A stretch of DNA of 64,000 nucleotides from an uncultured Candidatus Saccharibacteria bacterium. GTDB taxonomy: Bacteria; Patescibacteriota; Saccharimonadia; Saccharimonadales; Saccharimonadaceae. Below, piece by piece: positions 59,790-64,000 of this stretch. Every line of letters starts with the position of its first letter. Positions within the stretch are counted from its first letter, which is position 1. A program made the position numbers and the translations under genes. The notes under the pieces are model-generated. The model searched no databases, was not told where the DNA came from, and saw only the letters and a list, made by a program, of their open reading frames with translations. Location: assembly GCA_946414465.1 (NCBI GenBank), contig CAMKOP010000001.1:116714-180713 (forward strand). Direction: 5' to 3'.

Positions 59790-61605
59790 GAAACGTCAAT
59801 TGACTCCAGCAGAAATTGCAGCACAAAATGAAGCGATGGAAGCGGCAGAAATTCAGCACGCATTTGAACAAGGAACGAATACTTTACGTGATTTAATTTC
59901 GCCATCGGCGATTGAGATCCATTCAGATTATTTTAGATTGGGTAATAAATATGGACGAACGATGTATATCTATGGCTATCCACGAACTTTGTTTACTGGA
60001 TGGTTGTCGCCGATTATCAATATTGATGAAGTGTTAGATGTATCGATGTACATTTATCCGGTAGAATCAGCGGTGGTGATGAAAAACTTAAAGACGAAGG
60101 TGACACAGCTCGAGGCATCGATGAATCTCAACGCAGAAAAGGGTAAGATTCGCGATCCGGAGCTTGAGGCGGCGATTAGTGACGCAGAGGAATTGCGTGA
60201 TCAGTTGCAGGTGGGGGAGGAGAAATTCTTCCGATTTGGACTATATGTGACGCTTTGGGCGGATTCTTTGGATGAAATGAAGTTTGTGCAGCAGAAGATT
60301 GAGACGATTTTTGGACAACAGATGGTTTTTTCAAAGGTGGCAAATTCGCAACAAGAACAAGGTTTGAATTCCATTACGCCACAATGTATGGATCAGTTAC
60401 AGATTCGCCGGAATATGAATACTGGCGCAATATCAACATCATTCCCATTCACTTCGGCAGATTTGACGCAGGATAAAGGGATTTTGTATGGCATTAATAT
60501 GCATAATAATGGCTTGGTGATTTTTGACAGATTTTCGTTAGAGAATGCCAATATGGTGGTGTTTGCGAAGTCTGGTGCTGGTAAATCGTTTACGGTGAAA
60601 CTAGAGGCACTTCGATCGATGATGGTGGGGGCGGAGATTTTGATTATTGATCCTGAAAATGAGTATCAAAAATTGTGTGATGCGGTGGGGGGTGCCTATA
60701 TTAGGTTATCTCTTAATTCTGATGTAAGAATTAATCCGTTTGATTTGCCGAAGGTGGTGGATGCAGAAGATGCAAATGATGCATTGCGTGCTAATTTGGT
60801 GACTTTACATGGATTGTTTAGGACGATGTTAGGAGGGAACCAGGTATCTTCAGGCGGGCAGGTAGTGCCGGCATTGACGGCGGCGGAAGAGGCGGATCTT
60901 GATCAGGCACTTATAGATACTTATGCGAGAGCAGGGATTACCTCGGATCCATTGACACACCAATCTACGCCACCGACAATTATGAATTTGTATGACACGT
61001 TGCTTCATATGGAAGGGTCTGGGCCGGCTTTGGCGCAGAGACTACGTAAATATACGACAGGTACTTTTGCAGGAATTTTCTCGCAACAGTCTAATATCGA
61101 TATAAATAATCAGATGGTGGTGTTTAATATTCGTGATCTTGAAGAAGAACTTCGTCCGGTAGCTATGTATATCGTTTTGTCACATATCTGGAATATTGTA
61201 AGAGCATCGCAAAAGAAACGTTTATTGATTGTAGATGAGGCGTGGCAGCTCATGCAACATGAGGATTCAGCAAACTTTATGTTCTCACTTGCGAAGCGTG
61301 CACGTAAATACTATCTAGGCCTCACGACGATTACGCAAGATGTGGAAGATTTTATGAGCTCAAAGATGGGACGTGCGATTGTGGGCAATTCGTCGATGCA
61401 GTTATTATTGAAACAATCAGTATCGGCTGTGGATGTGCTATCTGATGTGTTTAAATTGACGGAAGAAGAGAAACGCAGATTATCAAACTTCCCGGTGGGG
61501 CAGGGCTTGTTCTTTGCTGGACAGAATCATGTGCATATTCAAGTTATTGCATCAGAAACTGAGGAAGGTTTGATTACAACGAACCCGGCACAGAAGGGTA
61601 AATAA
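59782..61605 (+). CDS. VirB4/TraE-type secretion ATPase
   Basis: A 607-aa cytoplasmic ATPase that powers the type IV secretion machine. Walker A FAKSGAGKSFTVK is at about 262-274, and Walker B LLIVDEAWQLMQHE near 480, followed by GLTTITQDVEDF. ILIIDPENEYQKLC and the final NFPVGQGLFFAGQNHVHIQV are typical of VirB4. The ATG at 59782 has AGGAGG 5 nt upstream. Only a short part of the N-terminal domain remains; the rest is the previous gene. No VirD4 or VirB11 is in the window. Confidence 0.95.
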   Translation: MAKKRQLTPAEIAAQNEAMEAAEIQHAFEQGTNTLRDLISPSAIEIHSDYFRLGNKYGRTMYIYGYPRTLFTGWLSPIINIDEVLDVSMYIYPVESAVVMKNLKTKVTQLEASMNLNAEKGKIRDPELEAAISDAEELRDQLQVGEEKFFRFGLYVTLWADSLDEMKFVQQKIETIFGQQMVFSKVANSQQEQGLNSITPQCMDQLQIRRNMNTGAISTSFPFTSADLTQDKGILYGINMHNNGLVIFDRFSLENANMVVFAKSGAGKSFTVKLEALRSMMVGAEILIIDPENEYQKLCDAVGGAYIRLSLNSDVRINPFDLPKVVDAEDANDALRANLVTLHGLFRTMLGGNQVSSGGQVVPALTAAEEADLDQALIDTYARAGITSDPLTHQSTPPTIMNLYDTLLHMEGSGPALAQRLRKYTTGTFAGIFSQQSNIDINNQMVVFNIRDLEEELRPVAMYIVLSHIWNIVRASQKKRLLIVDEAWQLMQHEDSANFMFSLAKRARKYYLGLTTITQDVEDFMSSKMGRAIVGNSSMQLLLKQSVSAVDVLSDVFKLTEEEKRRLSNFPVGQGLFFAGQNHVHIQVIASETEEGLITTNPAQKGK

Positions 61606-61624
61606 AGAAGTATTAGATTGATGA

Positions 61625-61651
61625 TTAGCACTCTTGCGTTTTGAGTGCTAA
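61625..61651 (+). promoter_or_regulatory. CIRCE operator upstream of dnaJ
   Basis: Perfect TTAGCACTC-N9-GAGTGCTAA. A promoter, TTGCGT (61634-61639)-17 nt-TATAAT (61657-61662), starts inside the CIRCE spacer, so HrcA binding should block it. Confidence 0.95.
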
Positions 61652-61672
61652 TGGTATATAATGGGGATTATT

Positions 61673-62581
61673 ATGGCGAAACGTGATTATTATGAAGTTT
61701 TGGGCGTTTCTAAGAACGCTTCTGATGATGAAATAAAGAAAGCTTATCGTAAGTTGGCGATAAAATATCATCCGGATAAAAATCCTGGTGACAAAGAAGC
61801 AGAGGCGAAATTTAAGGAAATTAATGAAGCGCACGATGTGCTTTCGGATAAGCAAAAACGAGCACGTTATGACCAGTTTGGGCATGCGGGTGTAGGCGGG
61901 GCTGGTGGAAATCCGTTTGCTAGTGGGAATCCATTTGGTCAGGGCGGAAATTTCAATTTCAATGGTCAGACGTTTAACTTTGATTTTGGTGGAGGGGGAT
62001 TCGATGACATACTTGGGAGTATTTTTGGATTTGGTGGTGGTGCGAGAAGACCACGAAGGGGAGCGGATTATCAGACGACAGTGACATTGACTTTTGAGGA
62101 AGCGATTTTTGGAACGACGAAATCTGTGTCGGTAGAAGGGAAGGATTTGAAAGTAAAAATCCCAGCAGGGATTGATGATGGGATGTCTATTAGACTACAC
62201 GGTAAGGGTGGTCCAGCGCCAGAAGGTGCGACGGAACGAGGGGATTTGTATGTAAAAATCCGAGTGAAACCACACAAGCATTTGACGCGAGAAGGTGCGA
62301 TTATATTGTCGGAGGAAAAAATTAGTATGGTGGATGCGGCGCTTGGGTGTGAAATAGATGTCGAAACAGTAGATGGTAAAATTACAATGAAAGTGCCAGC
62401 TGGTACACAGTCGGGGACGCCGTTTAAATTATCTGGGCATGGTGTGCCATTTAGATCAGATGGGGATAGAGGCCCACATATTGTAACGGTGATTGTAGAA
62501 ACGCCAAAAAACTTGTCACGTAAGCAAAAAGAATTATTAGAAGAATTTAAGAAGTCAAAGAAACGCGGATTTTGGGGTTAG
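61673..62581 (+). CDS. DnaJ-family co-chaperone without zinc fingers
   Basis: A 302-aa J protein. The J domain (1-70) has HPD at 33-35 ([10 protein letters not shown]); a Gly/Phe-rich linker runs from 72 to 128; the two C-terminal beta domains follow ([44 protein letters not shown]). All CxxCxGxG zinc repeats are missing, so it is a CbpA-like class II J protein. DnaJ works with DnaK, which is not nearby; only the CIRCE site links it with groESL. GGGGA precedes the ATG. Confidence 0.94.
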   Translation: MAKRDYYEVLGVSKNASDDEIKKAYRKLAIKYHPDKNPGDKEAEAKFKEINEAHDVLSDKQKRARYDQFGHAGVGGAGGNPFASGNPFGQGGNFNFNGQTFNFDFGGGGFDDILGSIFGFGGGARRPRRGADYQTTVTLTFEEAIFGTTKSVSVEGKDLKVKIPAGIDDGMSIRLHGKGGPAPEGATERGDLYVKIRVKPHKHLTREGAIILSEEKISMVDAALGCEIDVETVDGKITMKVPAGTQSGTPFKLSGHGVPFRSDGDRGPHIVTVIVETPKNLSRKQKELLEEFKKSKKRGFWG

Positions 62582-62817
62582 GCAGCGATACGCATTTCGA
62601 CAAGGCCGGTCGAGGTGTTGCGGACAATGATATCTACGCCGTTGGCGGCGCGCTCGATGCGATGAGTGACCCAGCCATTGGAGTTGCGAACAACGAGTGA
62701 ATTGGAAATTAAACTACCTTCAATATAGGAAGTAGAGCCATCGGGAGCACGATAAAGCACCCCATTTTTGAGTAGCATCTCCTTTAATTCACCCACAGTA
62801 AATCCATAATTATTCAC
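62578..62817 (-). CDS. small protein of unknown function
   Basis: About 79 aa, with no helix or known motif: a start like [18 protein letters not shown] and a beta-rich rest ([34 protein letters not shown]). I choose GTG at 62817 because TATACA lies 6 nt before it, fitting the leaderless pattern. A TTG at 62850 would add 11 residues and has no ribosome site. Its stop overlaps that of dnaJ by 4 bases. Confidence 0.55.
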   Translation of the reverse strand: MNNYGFTVGELKEMLLKNGVLYRAPDGSTSYIEGSLISNSLVVRNSNGWVTHRIERAANGVDIIVRNTSTGLVEMRIAA

Positions 62818-62883
62818 TTTTAGTGTATACCGATTTTTTGGGAAATGCAAGCGTTAGGAGTTTTAAAAAACTATTTTTTGTGG

Positions 62884-62952
62884 TATAATGAGAGTGGAAA
62901 TTTAAATTTGATGTTATTTGTTAACCCGCTAGTATAGAGAAAAATACTAGCA
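62884..62952 (+). promoter_or_regulatory. promoter and hairpin leader of rny
   Basis: Extended -10 TGG-TATAAT (62884-62889) with a poor -35. The leader of about 80 nt holds a perfect 8-bp hairpin, GCTAGTAT (62928-62935) and ATACTAGC (62944-62951), 20 nt before AAAGGGAG and the ATG. It may be a stability or self-regulation element. Confidence 0.6.
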
Positions 62953-62974
62953 AAAACAATTAGAAAGGGAGTTT

Positions 62975-64000
62975 ATGGAAATTATTATCCCAATTATTGC
63001 CGCAGTGGCGGGTATTGCTGCTGGTGCGGGCGGGATTTTTGCATACAACAAGAAAAATGAAAAGGGTGGTAAAGATAAGGCTGATGATTTGGTACGTAAA
63101 GCCAAGCGTGAAGCATCAGATATAGTTTTGTCGGCGAAAAAAGAAGCGGCGAAGGTCACGGAAAAAAATCAACAAGAAGAAAATGAGCGTCGTCGTGAAT
63201 GGAAACGTACGGAGAATCGATTGGCGGAAAGAGAGACTGCGCTTGACACAAAACTGGACCAATTGGAAAAAAAGACTGAAAAATTGGTGCGGGAAGAAAA
63301 GGAGCTTGATGAACTGAAAAATGAAGTGCGTGAGATTCGGACTAAACAGCATGAAAAATTGCAAAAAATTGCGGGTCTTTCTAAGACTGAAGCACGTGAT
63401 AAATTAATGAAGATGACTGAAAATGATATCAAACAAGATTTGGTTGGTTTGGTAGTAAAAGAACAAAAAGAGATTAAGCATGGAGTTGATGAGGCTGCGC
63501 AAGCGATGCTTCTTACGGCAATGGAACGGATGTCTTCAGAAGTGACGGCAGATCGTACAATTACGGCCTTGAAGTTGCCGGATGATGATATGAAGGGACG
63601 GATTATTGGAAAGGAAGGTCGCAATATTCAGGCTTTGCAACGCGCGACTGGTGTGGATATTTTGGTGGATGATACGCCTGGTATGGTAGTTTTGTCATCA
63701 TTTGATCCGATTCGTCGACAGGTGGCTAGGTATGCTTTGGAACGTTTGATGAAGGATGGTCGCATTAATCCATCTTCGATTGAGGATGCAGTATCGAAGG
63801 CTGAACGTGAAATTGAAAAAGAAGTAGTGCGAGCGGGTGAAGATGCAGCACGTGAGGTTGGGGTCGTGGGAATTCCGCGTGAGATTTTACATCTTTTGGG
63901 TGAGTTGAAATTTAGGACTTCGTATGGGCAAAATGTGCTGCTTCATTCAATTGAAATGGCACATGTAGCTGGGATGATTGCAGAAGAAATTGGTGCAGAT
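62975..64000 (+). CDS. rny: ribonuclease Y, N-terminal part (cut by window edge)
   Basis: Membrane-anchored endoribonuclease that starts mRNA decay. Visible are an N-terminal helix (1-23), a long coiled coil (about 35-165), the KH domain with GRIIGKEGRNIQALQ near 210, and the start of the HD domain (LLHSIEMAHVAG), where His and the first metal residues appear. The rest lies past 64000. AAAGGGAG is 7 nt before the ATG. Confidence 0.95.
   Translation, partial: MEIIIPIIAAVAGIAAGAGGIFAYNKKNEKGGKDKADDLVRKAKREASDIVLSAKKEAAKVTEKNQQEENERRREWKRTENRLAERETALDTKLDQLEKKTEKLVREEKELDELKNEVREIRTKQHEKLQKIAGLSKTEARDKLMKMTENDIKQDLVGLVVKEQKEIKHGVDEAAQAMLLTAMERMSSEVTADRTITALKLPDDDMKGRIIGKEGRNIQALQRATGVDILVDDTPGMVVLSSFDPIRRQVARYALERLMKDGRINPSSIEDAVSKAEREIEKEVVRAGEDAAREVGVVGIPREILHLLGELKFRTSYGQNVLLHSIEMAHVAGMIAEEIGAD

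Noticed and set aside
1..64000. Prophage, insertion sequence or integrated element
   Set aside because: No transposase, integrase, phage structural gene or flanking repeats were recognised; the secretion genes have no relaxase beside them.
1..64000. Alternative genetic code with TGA read as glycine
   Set aside because: TGA acts as a normal stop at several overlaps (for example 25626-25628 and 45779-45781), and conserved proteins have no internal TGA.

Overview
The window looks like the chromosome of a small, AT-rich, envelope-focused bacterium of the Candidate Phyla Radiation, most likely a Saccharibacteria (TM7) relative. The grounds are the gene families: several small VirB2-like pilins, a very long VirB6-like protein, PrgI and a VirB4 split into two genes; a MurE without its N-terminal domain; very dense packing; ordinary use of TGA as a stop; and many promoters whose -10 box lies 6-7 nt before the start codon. 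Placement comes from family recognition only; no database search was possible.

Layout. 1-8.6 kb: start of valS, a HIT protein, a PAP2 phosphatase, a pilin-like protein fused to a cysteine-peptidase-like domain, two tRNAs, a RhuM-Fic protein, a MurE-like fragment facing a working-looking MurE, and a MacB-type ABC pair. 8.6-14 kb: a FISUMP-type surface protein, an RlmD-type methyltransferase carrying an in-frame palindromic insert, and a 728-aa membrane-anchored unknown. 13.9-20 kb: the dnaA locus (recF, dnaN and dnaA on minus; rpmH, rnpA, yidC and jag on plus) with DnaA-box-like repeats on both sides of dnaA. 20-28 kb: an LCP-family ligase, a LexA DNA-binding domain without its protease half, a CotH-like kinase, an LtaS-like membrane sulfatase and a lysozyme-like protein with SH3-like repeats.

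27.6-42.8 kb is a cell-surface glycopolymer region. It has four family-2 glycosyltransferases, UDP-galactopyranose mutase, GalE and a minus-strand run of eight tightly packed genes: a YidC-TagF fusion, a 68-aa membrane protein, a LicC-like nucleotidyltransferase fused to a PLP enzyme, a Wzm/Wzt-type ABC exporter, a TagB/F-like transferase, a TagD-like cytidylyltransferase and an acyltransferase. My reading is that these build, phospho-decorate and export a galactofuranose-containing polymer that the LCP protein could attach to peptidoglycan.

42.8-50 kb: uvrA, a TylF-like methyltransferase, ackA and CIRCE-controlled groESL. 50-61.6 kb: a type IV secretion/pilus locus (four pilin genes, VirB6-like, PrgI, split VirB4) with comF and hsp20 inside it. 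61.6-64 kb: CIRCE-controlled dnaJ, a small unknown and the start of RNase Y. Gaps between genes are all under about 260 bases. No insertion sequence, CRISPR array, rRNA or integrase was seen.
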